64,000 bases of DNA from Nematostella vectensis (taxonomy: Eukaryota; Cnidaria; Anthozoa; Actiniaria; Edwardsiidae), in assembly GCF_932526225.1 (NCBI RefSeq), contig NC_064035.1, forward strand, positions 12,592,566-12,656,565. Direction: 5' to 3'. How positions within the stretch are numbered: the stretch's first letter is position 1; each line of letters starts with the position of its first letter. Below are positions 12,901 through 25,300 of the stretch, piece after piece. A program made the position numbers and the translations under genes. The notes under the pieces were generated by a model, which worked only from the letters and a program-made list of their open reading frames with translations, did no database searches and was not told the DNA's origin.

Positions 12901-15900
12901 TGATCTTCAAGATTTCGTTCTAAAAAAAAACGTGAAAGAAAGAAATTAGTGTTGAGGGAAGGGTAACTCCCTTGTACTGATGTATATACAAAGGTAGATG
13001 GTTAGATAGATGGTTAATAAATAAGAAGCAGCAAGAGAGCATAAGATAAGAGAGGAACACTTTGGTATTACCCGCGCGCCATGTCGCGTCCGAATCCGGC
13101 TATTTTTAGTAACCACCACCCCACCACTGCGCGTGAGCATTTTTACTCACCCTACCCCCGCGCTTTGGCATTTACATCTTGTTGTTTGCCGCTGTTTTGT
13201 GACTTGAAACCGAAAAAAACACCCTATTTGCACAAATGCCATCGGAAATTTTATTCTAGCATCAAGTATACAGGCACTTGCGGTTTATTAAGGGGATGTA
13301 GTACTTCGAGGATTGCAAGATTTCCAAAACGAGACTTCATTCAAAATCAAGAGCGGAAAACCTCGTGCTTCAATCACCGTTTTAGCTCTTACTTGCTGCT
13401 TCTTCCTGGTTTCTCAACATTTATTATCTTCCTAATGGTCAAACGAAATCTGTAGGTTAGACATTAGATATAAACATTGATTTTTGTGAGTATTCCTGTG
13501 AATTGAGAAGGAATCCAAGAAAAATACATTTCATAAAAGTTATCCTTGTAGCGAGGGAATGCATTTTTGTGATGATCAAAGCCAGCAAGCTGAAGTATCT
13601 GAGCTTTTGTAAAAGTGAGGAAATAAAGAGGGAGATATTACTGTATTTCTATGATGTTGTTATTATTATATGTTATATTATTATGTTGTTATTATACAAG
13701 CTGGTGTCGGGATTTGAATCAAACGCAGTATCATAGCTATTTTACCTCTCGTCGGTTTTTTCTTTCTAATTTGACTTCGCCGCTCAGACAAACAAAACAG
13801 TCAAACTATTCAGGGATTTAGCTTTCTGTGAGTATATTTGCCAATCTTGGTAACTTAAGTTTTCTTCTTTCGAGTTATTTTACATGATCTCTTTTCATTC
13901 CTATCGAGTTGGCAAAACAACAACACGCAACCCGCGGGGGAGTAGGACAAAATAAAAGGAGCAAATCCTCACGCGCAGTGGTGGGGTGGTGGTTACTAAA
14001 AATAGCCGGATTTGGACGCGACATGGCGCGCGGGTAATACCAAAGTGTCCCTCTCTTATCTTATGCTCTCTTGGTAGCAGCCGATATTTGTCATTCACTA
14101 ATCGTGACGATATCAACTTTTCAAGCCCTACACCCGTCACGCACTCACCGATACCCTTCACGTACTCACGGATGCTGATATCAGGAAAGCAATTATCGAC
14201 CCCTATATTCTTCACGCACTTAAGGGGGTATGATACCCAAGAATTAATTCCGTTAATGTATGGCTCAGCGTAACACTCACTAGTTCCTGTGTTTTTAATA
14301 TTATTGCATGAAATTTGGCAGGAATAATTATTGATAGTGTAGTAGTGTAATGAACTGCCAAAATTGGTATCGAATGATTAGTCTCAATGAGGTTAATGAT
14401 ATGTGAAATTATTATTATTATTATTATTATTGTTTTATTATTTCACATATCATTAACCTCATTGAGACTAATCATTCGATACCAATTTTGGCAGTTACTG
14501 TTGCTATGGTAACCAAGCCACACCCAAAATACATGATTTTAATGCTAATTATTATTATTATTGTTTTATTATTTCACATATCATTAACCTCATTGAGACT
14601 AATCATTCGATACCAATTTTGGCAGTTACTGTTGCTATGGTAACCAAGCCACACCCAAAATACATGATTTTAATGCTCTTACGGTAACAGCTCTAGCTCT
14701 GAAACTATAATTGGAACACGAACCAAACTAAGGATATTCATTGCTAATACCTCAAACTATGTAATGAACCTAAAATTGCTATATAGTTGACATAAATGGA
14801 AAATTATCAAGTAAACAAACAAAAAGCTTATAATTTTAACCAGCATTCTTTGGTAAAAAGCCTTCATAATACTAAGCATTGTAAAAATTTCAAGGTTTTT
14901 GAGGTTCATTACACTACTACACTATCAATAATTATTCCTGCCAAATTTCATGCAATAATATTAAAAACACAGGAACTAGTGAGTGTTACGCTGAGCCATA
15001 CATTAACGGAATTAATTATTGGGTATCATACCCCCTTAACGATGACGAGATCTGTCACGCAATCACCTATTCCAAGATCCGTCACGCAATCACCCATACT
15101 GAGATCCGTCACGCACTCACCTATGCCGAGATCCCTAACGCACTCACCTACTGAGATCCGTGACGCACTCACCCGATCCGTGACGCACTCACCGATGCCG
15201 AGATCCGTCACGCACTCACTCATATAGAGATCCGTCACGCACTCACCGATGCCGAGATCCGTAACACACTCACCGACGCCGAGATCCGTCACACACTCAC
15301 CCATATAGAGATCCGTCACGCACTCAACGATGCCGAGATCCGTCACGCACACACCCATATAGAGATCCGTCACGCACTCACCCATACCTAGATCCATAAC
15401 GCACTCATCCATATAGAGATTCGTCACGCACTCACCGATGCCGAGATCCGTCACGCACTCACCGATGCCAAGATCCGTCACGCACTCACCGATGTCGAGA
15501 TCCATAACGCACTTACCTATGCCGAGATCCGTCTAGCACTCACCCATATAGAGATCCGTCACGCACTCACCCATACCGAGATCCATAACGCACTCATCCA
15601 TATAGAGATTCGTCACGCACTCACCGATGCCGAGATCCGTCACGCACTCACCGATGCCAAGATCCGTCACGCACTCACCGATGTCGAGATCCAAACGCAC
15701 TTACCTATGCCGAGATCCGTCTAGCACTCACCCATATAGAGATCCGTCACGCACCCACCGTTGCCGAGATCCGTCACAAACACACCCATACCGAGATCCG
15801 TCACGCACTCGCCCATATAGAGATCCATCACGTACTCACCGATGCCAAGATCCGTTAGATGTTCCACTAAGACCCATGTGGGATCCTCCTTGATGGCGTT

Positions 15901-18900
15901 TAGTAGCACCAGCTTGTAGCACGCCTCCATTGCAGTAGTGTTCTGACCGACGCTGAACGTTACAGAGCTGTTGTCTTCATTGAATACCTTGATGGGCATC
16001 TGTCATTCATTCAAAATGCAGGGCATTGTAACTTGGCGCATCAAATAAGGATTCGAGAGAGAATAACGAGAACAAACAACCTATCTTTATAACACTTTGA
16101 GGCTTTTTGCTGCACTTATAGTAAATGAAGTTGGGGTTGTGAGAGGTGGGGAAGGTGGGGGGGGGTAGAGATCTCGTTCATGAAATTACCAAATTAGGGA
16201 GGCATCAATACAACCAAACCATGTTATCTCTACGTATTCTTTTAGCATTGAGCGTTACAAATCCATAAAAAACCTAGCCCCCCTTATGACCAGTCTGCAT
16301 AACTCTAGGCGGCGCTTACAAATGTCGGGCTGTGAACCGGGGACAACAGATAACCAAGGTTTCTTACCGAGCCCGGCGACTGTGGAGCGTCCTGTTCGAA
16401 GTCCGACTTCTGGGTGAACTTCCCAGTTACTTCCCCATCGGAGGCGACCTCCCCTGACGGTAGACACTCCTTATCAGGGAGGGTGACCCACATGTGGGTG
16501 TTTAGGGACTTTTTTTGCCTTTGCGGAGGAGGAGAAAGCTTCATGGCAACGATGGGCTCCCGCGGGGGAATCAGCGGCCTATCATCGTCACAGTCGTCAC
16601 ATTCCGCCAATAGGCTGTCGAGCATAAGCTCCTGGTCTGAAAACAAACAATCAGCTTTTTAGTGTATTCGGATATTCTCGGCACTCGCACGGTGCCCTTG
16701 TCAGCCACACCTTTGTTATTGTTATGTTGAAAGGCAGATAAATCTCGAAATAACTATCCCAAAACAAGGTTTTAAAGTTCATAGCCGTAGCATGCCTTGA
16801 ATTATTAGGGGGGGGGGGGGGGCGATACAGAAACGTCGTTAAGGGGGGCACAGCCACGCCCCCTACTGGTCATTTCCTTATACTTTTTGAAAATATTGGG
16901 GGCCACGTGCCCCCAGTACCCCACCCCCTGCTAATGCCCTGAAGTTTAACACTTTATTTTACCAAATTCGATCGAAATATCGCATCGGCTTCCTAAGATA
17001 TGCCGATGGATATGGATGCTTTCCCACCCTTGGTACTTTGTTAGGATATGGCAACTGAGAGAAATGAAAATGAGAAAATGGCAACTGTTAGTGATTTTAG
17101 TGTTGCACCTGAGAATAGCCATGTGTCGGAGCCTACGGAGCCATGGTGAATAGCCATGTGTCGGAGCCTACGGAGCCATGGTGAAAATGTATACAAGCTA
17201 ATAAACAAAAATGTTATATAACTTTCCAAACTTGTTTGCATATCTATTCGATACGAGTTACGACACAAGGATTCTCCATGTGCAGCCTTTTTTGAAGTGG
17301 GTGCATAAAGTGTATATAATCTATTTAAGAAAATATCCATACCCCAAGTCCCGGAATTCCCGCCTTAGAAATTTGCCAAAATGCCGTGTAAAAAGGCTTT
17401 TTAACCCCTGGAAATCGGCATGAAAGACACCGAACTGAATGTCTGTCCAATAATATAGGGACTTTTTGTCCTGAAACCACAAATTTTTTGCGCGGCGGCC
17501 TCTCTCGTCTGAACATCAGGCTAACGTGCGGATGCCCTTTGAGCAAATCGAACATGTTTCTGAGTGAAAAAACAACTACCTCATTATCAAGGTGTTTTCC
17601 GGGAGAAGATGGGGGAGGGAGGAGTCAGTTCTTTCTCTGCATCAATGCTACAGCGTATGCTCAGTCGAATAATCGAGGCTATTATTATGCACATAATTCT
17701 ACTCAAGACTTGACCTTGTGCGTTAGCTCACCTTCGTATTTCGAGTTCTTCGAGTATGAAACCTAAAAACAATCATGGCAATATTCAGAAAATTGAACAA
17801 TGTACTGGCGATATCATTTCATGTCATCTCAAATAAAAAAGCGCGATTTTTATATGTACCCAAATATGTATCAAGCGTTAAATTTATGAATCGATTGCTT
17901 GGTGAAAACGAAATAGAATTTTTTAACTGTTTGTATTCATATTGAGCGGTACTCTATGTCAAAGTCCCCCTCACCTCCTGGCCTCTTCCGCCCCCTCCCC
18001 TCCCCCCACTTTTGGGACCACTCTGCCGTCCCGTGGCAATAATATAAGCCCGACCATAGGTAGAAACCCCTACAGTACCACGCGCGCTACCGTGGCGACC
18101 TTGAAGTAAAGCAATTAAAACCAAGCCCAGCCAGCCAGCGAGGCAAAGAGCACGACTGAATTCTTCAAGTTAGGAAGTTCTTACAAACACAAACAGTGAT
18201 TCTCGATTTATTTTTGGCCACGGTAGCGCGCGTCGCACTATAATACAATTGTTGTAAAGAAAGGAAAAAGAAAATAGGAGAAAGCCGTAAAGAGTATACG
18301 CCCACGACAGACAAAAGTCAAGAGCTACACTGACAAACGAGCGATGCCTAGTACAGTTCCAATACACAACAGTATTTTCAAAACAAAGACGAATCAAGAG
18401 TAGGATCAATAATGGAAAAGGGAAGTAAATAGAGCTTCTTTATCAAATGGTCCACTCTATCATAAATAATCCAACTAGCTCGATTTCCAATTAGCTCTAA
18501 TTCCTAGCTCGTCTGTAATAAGGTCCAATTTAAGAAACACTTGCGTTGCGCGATATTTTCCCGCGGTTTTAAGGTTGAATAGTACATTCTTTAGTGGTAC
18601 TTCGAATGCACAGTGAAAGTTTGATTCACAACGATCTTGCTTTTACAAAATCCTATACCCGCGCCGTTAGAAATACAGCAAAGTGTCTGAAAGACCTCGA
18701 TGAGCTCTCTCTCCAGTTATATATCTTGAATCTAGGTTCCACTGAATCAGAGCAGCAAACAACTTATGTTTACGATTATAAAAAGACTACGATAACCATC
18801 AAATATTAACATTAGACCATACGCTAAACAGAATAAATATACCAAATTTTTGCAAAATGCTAATATATATCCAATACATACGGCTATCCGCGGCAAGCTT

Positions 18901-19060
18901 AGCGAGTGTTCACCCAAAACAATAATATCGAGGAAAACTGCGATTTGTAAGAATCGCAAATGTACACGAAGTACTGCGAAGTACTGCTTACAGCGCTGAC
19001 GAGAGAATCTTAAGTCTTTCTTACCATCATACCATGGGTAAATCTTTTCCGTTGGCGCAT
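7104..19060 (-). CDS. Grb7/Grb10/Grb14-family adaptor (RA-PH-BPS-SH2), 15 exons
   Basis: A cytoplasmic adaptor that in bilaterians binds activated receptor tyrosine kinases through SH2 and BPS and couples them to Ras-like and phosphoinositide signals. Coding exons, 5' to 3': 19025-19060, 17732-17762, 16368-16636, 15840-15999, 12804-12919, 12051-12143, 11823-11963, 11182-11292, 10552-10644, 9756-9842, 9133-9285, 8123-8177, 7684-7774, 7359-7452, 7104-7271. All phases agree and the product is about 565 aa, close to human Grb10/14. Residues about 113-200 form the RA domain (starts MPIKVFNEDN, contains EHLTDLGIERNLEDHEKV). About 245-350 is PH (DVLHIKDYTKKSWTKKF; ends WLLGIRLAK), followed by the family-specific YGPQLRQNYDD. 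The BPS region carries RVAMDFTGTRGKLV. SH2 (about 457-560) has WFHGRISHEEA and FLVRES with the phosphotyrosine-binding Arg at about 484. Exons 1 and 2 are the least certain; the ATG at 19060 directly follows an acceptor-like AG. The introns carry tandem arrays and transposons. Confidence 0.93.
8515..8965. repeat. 24-bp minisatellite with CRE-like core
   Basis: About 18 copies of a 24-bp unit containing GGTACCTCGATTCTAAGACG followed by TCAC, decaying at the right edge. It lies in the intron between Grb-like exons 9133-9285 and 8123-8177. Each good copy carries TGACGTCT on the minus strand, seven of eight bases of the CREB/ATF site TGACGTCA. Confidence 0.95.
9866..10240. repeat. ATC / CAC / CGC compound microsatellite
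   Basis: Pure ATC, then about 110 bp of pure CAC with a CGC patch, then interrupted ATC/ATT. It lies in a Grb-like intron and ends only about 24 bp upstream (in transcript sense) of the acceptor of exon 9756-9842. The poly-His, poly-Pro and poly-Gly reading frames across it are repeat artefacts. Confidence 0.95.
12725..12835 (-). repeat. Tandem duplication of an exon end plus its 5' splice site
   Basis: About 55 bp covering the last codons of Grb-like exon 12804-12919 (peptide YDFFTNTA) and its donor GCG|gtaggt are repeated immediately downstream, with a second GCG|gtaggt at about 12744-12752. The copies differ by a few substitutions. The downstream copy still reads YDFFTNTA, so it looks like a decoy or alternative donor. 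Confidence 0.85.
13027..14085. mobile_element. Inverted-repeat element, about 1.05 kb
   Basis: Arms of about 115 bp, 13027-13141 and about 13969-14085, are inverted copies at high identity (both include TAGTAACCACCACCCCACCA or its complement and GGCGCGCGGGTAATACC). The interior of about 830 bp is AT-rich with no recognisable transposase. It lies in the same Grb-like intron as the 27-bp array, adjoining its outlying copies. Confidence 0.7.
14110..15839 (-). repeat. 27-bp array derived from an exon end plus its 5' splice site
   Basis: About 30 copies at 15040-15839 and about 4 more at 14110-14219, split by the TTAA element. On the minus strand each unit reads about GGATCTCGGCATC then GGTGAGTGCGTGAC. 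This is the 3' end of Grb-like exon 15840-15999 (codons for TDLGI) plus its donor G|gtgagt. The unit is a multiple of three, so the frame runs on as repeats of GECVTDLGI. A higher-order repeat of about 185 bp (about seven units) is duplicated at roughly 15361-15540 and 15541-15722. Confidence 0.95.
14220..15039. mobile_element. TTAA-flanked inverted-repeat transposon (piggyBac-like nonautonomous)
   Basis: An 812-bp element (14224-15035) is bounded on both sides by TTAA and has inverted arms of about 130 bp beginning GGGGGTATGATACCC. Inside are a second near-perfect 57-bp inverted repeat around an ATT tract (about 14363-14497) and a direct repeat of about 110 bp (about 14440-14545 and 14560-14675). 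TTAA duplication is the hallmark of piggyBac-type insertion. No transposase is encoded. It is inserted inside the 27-bp array, since array copies lie on both sides. Confidence 0.85.
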
Positions 19061-19069
19061 CTACAAAAA

Positions 19070-22000
19070 GCGCTTATCCGTATTAAAAGCCCGTTGATAA
19101 TAGCGTGGTGTGACTTCTGGGCTGAAGTGTCCAACTGCGTCGATTGTTTTGTCGCTGGCAGTTTCTGCTAACCGCTTTAGTTTGATAATTACTGCGTACC
19201 AGACTTCAAGGTTTGATGAGGTGACGAGAGTAATTAAAAAAAAAACAGAATGGTAGATAAGTTCATCCGATGCTAACAAGGTAGATAGAAGATCTTTTTC
19301 ATCTATGACGCGTCCAGGGAAAATACTGAATCACTGTTATTAGCAATGAGCTCGAACTAAACTTGATTTGACGTTTTTACGTTGAGTGAAGTATTATAGC
19401 TTTAACGTTCTTGTAATGAGTGACCATTGAAAATAATATCATATCAAACAGAAAAAGCAACCAAATGCAAATAATTTTGCGCCTTGATTTGATTTTTCAA
19501 ATGTATTCATTTGTTGTCGGCTTTATACTGTCTATAAATTCACCTTCTAACAATAGCAGCCATATCGATAATTAGAGCAAAATTGTACAAGCGAAATATT
19601 TGATTTAAGGTAATCCATTTTCTTGATTGAATCTATAAGCTGCTTTTAGGCAAACATAATCTTTCTTAGGAGAAGATGTTAGAAATGATAATTACAGCAT
19701 CGCCAACTTAGGAATTTTGATTAAAAAGATCTCGAGATAACATTGTTAAGCATACGGGGAGAGGGTGGTATAGGTTCTTGTCCTAAGATTCGTAAAAAAA
19801 GACGGCACGCTAAATTTGTGACATTATACAGAATCTTTGTTAGCCTAACTTTTCGCGATACCAAAAAACGATTGCGGAACAGAAGTGGACCACTCGTACT
19901 AACTTAAGGTGAAGCAGCCATTGCAAGTTTTAACTGTTTTAAATGTACTAAAGAAGTATTTCCGATGCTATCCGATTTTTAATCTTTTCTTAAAAAAGGA
20001 TCTGAACTGCATTTTTGTGCTGCATATTACGAAAATTTCTAAATTTAAACAGCATGAGAATGTGAGGCCTGTGACGTAAAACAAATACAAAATAACATTC
20101 TGTAATAGAACCTCACAAAACCATGGCTATATCAGGCTACTAAAAGAGTGCTGCTTGCAGGAAAACATAGCTAAGAATTTCATCAAGAGCCTTAAGATTG
20201 AACCTAGGTAAATAAAATCCACACTAAACTTTGCATTTCCTATAGAATGAAACAGGGATGCCTACTTCCAGGAGTTTCCTAAGTTTGGGTCTTATCACCA
20301 GGTGAATCCGCCGAAGGTCAGTTGAAAATAACATGTGATATGGTGTGTTTAAAGGCAAACAAGCCCAGGTCTCAACAAAAAAAATACCATATTTGCTTGT
20401 ATAAGCACCACTGCACTTATTTAATTTTTCATGTCCCAGGTGAGGCGCTATTATAAAATCACATTTAAATTTCTAGATAGAAATGCTTTTTAACAATACA
20501 CAAGAAGTAATAGATATAGTCCCAGAACCATAAAATAACAAGCTTTCAGTGATAAAATGTTGTGGCAGGTAGTATTTTACTGTCAGTTATCTTTATGTCT
20601 CTTCTAGAGTACAAACAACCTCTTCATTGGGGTCTATTGAGTACAACACATTTAGGCTTGGTGCTTATTCGGGGAAGGTGCTTATTCATATTTTTTCCTC
20701 TTGGGTGAGATGTTTGTTCAGGGGGGAGCTTATTTGAGGGAGGGGCTTACTCAAGCAATTATAGTCTTCTACGTTTTTTGGGAAAAATTTCCTAGAGTAG
20801 GCGAAAGCTAAAATCCATTCTCTTATTCATGGGTTGACAATATCTGTAGAAATGTAAACCTAAAATCAAGGAAAAGGAAAGGAGACACCGGTATGGCAAG
20901 GGGCAAAAATAATATTGTTATTTCAAGAAATTAGAATAAACACAGAAACTCTCAACATAACATTTTGGGAAATAAAAAAAAAAAAAAAGAAAACAGAAAA
21001 TATTTAAATCCATTTGGCATGTTAATTATCAAGAATACTGTTATCTTGAGTATCATTACATTGAGTACCATTACAATATAATTCATTGATGTACTTTACC
21101 CCATCAAGGTTATCCAAGTCACCGATCATGTGACCCAGATCCTCGAGCATCTTGTTAAAATCTGCAACCTGGTTGTCATTCATCCTACCACAGGATGACC
21201 ATCAACCCTCTCCAATCATGTATGCTTACAGCTCTGAGGCTGAAAGAAACAAAGAATGGCATGGTAAACACTACCTTGGTGCTGCTCATGGCATTGTTTG
21301 GTTACAAGTACGTAAGACACCCTGGCTGATAAACAAGGCAGTAGACCCTTATTTACTGGTAGTTTTTAGGGTGAGGGTTGTACACAAGTACAGAATTTCA
21401 ATGTAAGAGTGCTCACTTTAATTTTGTAAAGTATAGACACAACTTGCAGTGTTACAAATGGTTCATCCTACCACAGGATGACCATCAACCCTCTTCAATA
21501 CAGCTTTGAGGCTGAAAGGAACAAAGAATCACAAAAATATTTAGGGTGAGGGTTGTACACAAGTACAGAATTTCAATGTAAGAGTGCTTACTTTAATTTT
21601 GTAAAGTATAGACACAATTTGCAATGTTACAAATGGTAATGTGAAGGATTAGCACAAGGTTAGCAAGTCTTATCTGTAAATCTTACCCAAACATAATCGT
21701 CACATAAACAACAATTCGTTTCTCGTGTTATTGTATTTTATCACTGTGGAAATGTGGCCAACATTTGAACTATGCATTTATCAAACATTATTGATTAACA
21801 TTTTTAGATCAATCGATATTGCAATTGAATATCTGGGAAACATAAGAATTAGTATCTTATTGAAATCATGGCATAAAAAGATTCAAAGGATTAAAAGTGA
21901 TCTAAGTCCACCCCTTTTCCGCCTGACATAACTCGATGTTTAATCCACAAATTTTAAAATAATAATAAGCGTCCTAAGCAATAATAAACATTGTCCCACG

Positions 22001-22339
22001 TACGAATCATACCACAAGAATCATCTCAGTACATTACAGCACATAAAACTGAAAATCATTGTCAATTTTTGACATGCTCACCTAAAGCTTGGCAAACAGG
22101 AAATTCCGTGATACCGTGATTTAGTAAGGTCATATAATGGGGAATTTTCGATTGTATTGTAAAAACAACATCTCAACGACTTGAAAGATATTTGAGCTCC
22201 ATTCGAGCCTGCACTCATGGGTAATAACAAAGCTGCGGACATCCGTATACTCGTACCAGACCTCGCCGAGCTTGTCAGAAAGTGTTCGAGTTGGTAGAGT
22301 TGGTCTTGGTGTTTTTCTACAGTTTGCAGTCTGTCGATT
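19070..22339. other. Intergenic region between divergent Grb-like and LanCL genes
   Basis: Mostly AT-rich unique sequence. It contains a 90-codon minus-strand frame behind an acceptor-like AG (about 19061-19331) of unknown meaning, low-complexity G-rich repeat sequence at 20640-20760 (cttattcgggg type, with related sequence near 23930-23990), an A-run at 20972, and the decayed LanCL fragment at 21180-21645. Promoters of both flanking genes should lie here, but no TATA-type element can be assigned with confidence. Confidence 0.5.
21180..21645 (+). pseudogene. Decayed LanCL exon fragment, partly tandem-duplicated
   Basis: About 21218-21350 matches the LanCL exon at 24290-24430 and its following intron. 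The shared stretch covers the codons for WHGKHYLGAAHGIV, the donor caagtacgtaagacacc and downstream intron text (ctggctgataaacaaggc). The copy lacks the codons for GILYMLL and has an extra segment (YSSEAERNKE), so it came from a related paralogue or an older version. A second diverged unit follows at about 21465-21645, repeating catcctaccacaggatgacc and a 90-bp intronic stretch. No other LanCL exons accompany it. Confidence 0.8.
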
Positions 22340-25300
22340 ATGGCTTCAGAGAGACGCGAGTTTGAGAACAAGTTCAGTGACTATGATGGCCGTACAAGGC
22401 TCTTATCAGAGAAAGGAAAGGTTCTCAGTGGTTTAACTTATACATTATTTGAGCGAACGATTTGTTTGTCATCAATAGCAAATATCGTTTATACTATGCT
22501 ATTCACAGATCGAAGAACCGTTTTTATCAAATCTTACCGAGCAGGCGTTGAAGATGTTGCGTAGATACGAGGAAGGGCTTAAAAGCGAAAGGGACGAGTC
22601 GAACCATTCTGTGTACACCGGAAGTGGAGGTGATTGCATACAAATCAGATATCCACAAATGCTAATTAGATAATGATTTTGAAAACACACTCTGTACCAT
22701 ACTTCATAAGCTGATCATTAGTTACCTAAATAACTAAGGCACTGAATGCTTCTTTTTTAGGGGCAGCTCTATTGTACCTCCACTTGGCATCAACTTTCTT
22801 CAGAGATGACAAAGAAAAGAGGGAATATTACCTCTCATCAGCTTTACAAATACTTGAACAAGCAGCCAAGAATCTGACAGGACGTCGAGTGACCTTTTTG
22901 TGTGGAGATGCAGGTGTGGGTCTCATTCAAGTTACTAGGGTATTAAGGGGAGAGAATTGGTGTCAGGCAATGGTTCCTGTTTATGTTTTTAATACAGTAG
23001 TCATTTACCATCAGAGAGCTGATCCATGTATATGCAAGGGCATGGTCAGTATTGGGGGGGGGGGGGGGGGGGCAAAGTAATAAAGTGATTCCTCAAGAAC
23101 ATTTGTTACAAATGAGTGATAATGACCATGACATAACATCTTTATTGGACCATAAAGGGGGAACCTGGGCCACCCTGCATGCATTTATAACGACCATCCA
23201 GCGCTCATTCCTTACATAATATATATGTTACCAGGCAAGCATACCTGCCTTTAAGCCAATGAAGCCTGGGCTTGATCAGGATTTTTGAACCATCTCTTTG
23301 AAAGGAAAATAACATTATGGCAAAATACACCAAAATAACCATATATTATTGAGATTTAGGTGATTTACTTAAAGCTGAAAATGCCTCAGGAATGCTTCTA
23401 GGATCCCTTTATTATTTTTTTTAGGAATTCATGCCATGTTAGCTGTACTCTATGAAAAGCTTGGAAGGCACTCTGAAAGTACAAGGTGTATCCAGGAGCT
23501 TTATAAGATGACTGATAGGGTGTTGCATGATCAGTCTCTACCTGATGAAGTCTTGTATGGCAGAGCTGGCTATCTTTACTCCCTTCTGCATGTCCAGCAG
23601 GAGATTGGCATCAACAAAATTGATAGGGCTCTTATTGACCAGGTACAATGTTGGAAAATCTCAGTCACTGGGTGGCTAACTTGCACATGCTCAGGCTTTA
23701 AGTGTTAAAATAACAACAGCAAAAAGCAACTTACTTAGTGCTTATGTATTAGCTAGGAAGTTTCTTTGTCAGAAGGGCTTATTTTCATTGAAAGATTAAT
23801 TTTTTCTTCATTTTCTGGTGTGATGGCAAAGTCATTTCTGTGTTTGCTTTTTGGCTTTAATTTTCCATTAAAGAATTCAGGTGATTAGTTACCGTAAATG
23901 ACCCAATAAACGCCCAGTCCATTTATTAAATTTTGATGTTCTGAGGGGGGCATTCAATAGATAGGAGGCATTTATTAGAGAGGGGCGATCTTTACAAATT
24001 ATAATAAACCAACGCAAGTTCTAACAAGGGTTCTAGTCTCGTCATGATCACATTAAATTATAGCCTGCGTAGCAAGGGTTTCTTGACATAAAGCATAGTC
24101 TCACCCAGTAGAAGCCAAACTCAGATTGATTAAATTTGATTTATATTACCGAAATTCTTATGTTGTTTGTTTTTAAGCTGGGAGGGTGTAGGGTGGCGTT
24201 ACATCATTTGCAAGTTGCTTAAAATTTGGAAGATTACTTCCAAGAAAAGGTTGGCTTCATCTATTTTAATGACAAATTCCTCCTATCAGATTTGTTCTGC
24301 TGTGGTATCATCTGGTCTGAACCTGGCCAAGCACTTACGCCACCAATCTCCTCTTATGTATGCCTGGCATGGTAAACACTACCTTGGCGCTGCTCATGGC
24401 ATTGTCGGGATACTCTACATGTTGTTACAAGTACGTAAGACACCCTGGCTGATAAACAAGGTAGTAGACCCTCATTTACCGGTAGTTCTCAGTGTTCTCT
24501 GTAAGTTTGATACTTGGACATATAAGTGTTCAATACACCACTATTGTTTATTTTTTTCAATTCTATTATTTTGGAAAGCTTGAAAAGACATGGAAGCCTT
24601 CCAGAATCAAGCATGGCTCCAAGTTAAGTGTAGCCGGGTACAGATAACTGAAAATCAATTTAATTGATAATATTATTTTTCATGTTCCAGGCTGTGTCTT
24701 GCCCATCTGTTCAATCCAACTTGAGTACCATTGAGGAATGCATAGACTTCTTTCTTTCTCTTCAATTTCCTTCTGGAAACTTTCCTTCCTCTTTGGGTAA
24801 CTCAAGTGACAAGCTAGTCCACTGGTGTCACGGAGCCCCTGGTGCCATTCATCTCCTACTCAAAGCTCATAAGGTTTGTTAACAGGAAGCTTTTGAGAGA
24901 AATGAATGTTTTTACCAAAGTTTCAGTAATCCTAATTGCAAGAGATGTCCAAAACACTTACAAATTTATACATGGCATCTCCCCAAAGCCCTTTCTCTAG
25001 GCCCATTTCCTTCCCCTTAGCCCCACCTCTGGGACACTCCCCTCCCCTTAGCTCCCATCTCTAAGCCACTCTCCTGCCCTAAGCCCCCACCTCTGGCGCA
25101 CTCCTCCTCTTGGCCCCCAATTCTGTGCCAGTACCTGGCCCACTCCACTTGGCTCCCACCTTTGGGACGGTACCTGGGCCACTCCCCTACCTTTAACATC
25201 CCACCTCTGATCCCCTTCACTTCCCTTAGCATCCAACCTTTGCATAACTTTACTTCCATAAGCCCCCATCTCTAAGCAACTCTCCAGCTTCTCAAACCCC

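Noticed and set aside
15026-15505. 159-aa repeat protein (GECVTDLGI)n
   Set aside because: It is the translated splice-site satellite; a stop at 15721 separates it from the RA exon, so it is not part of the main protein.
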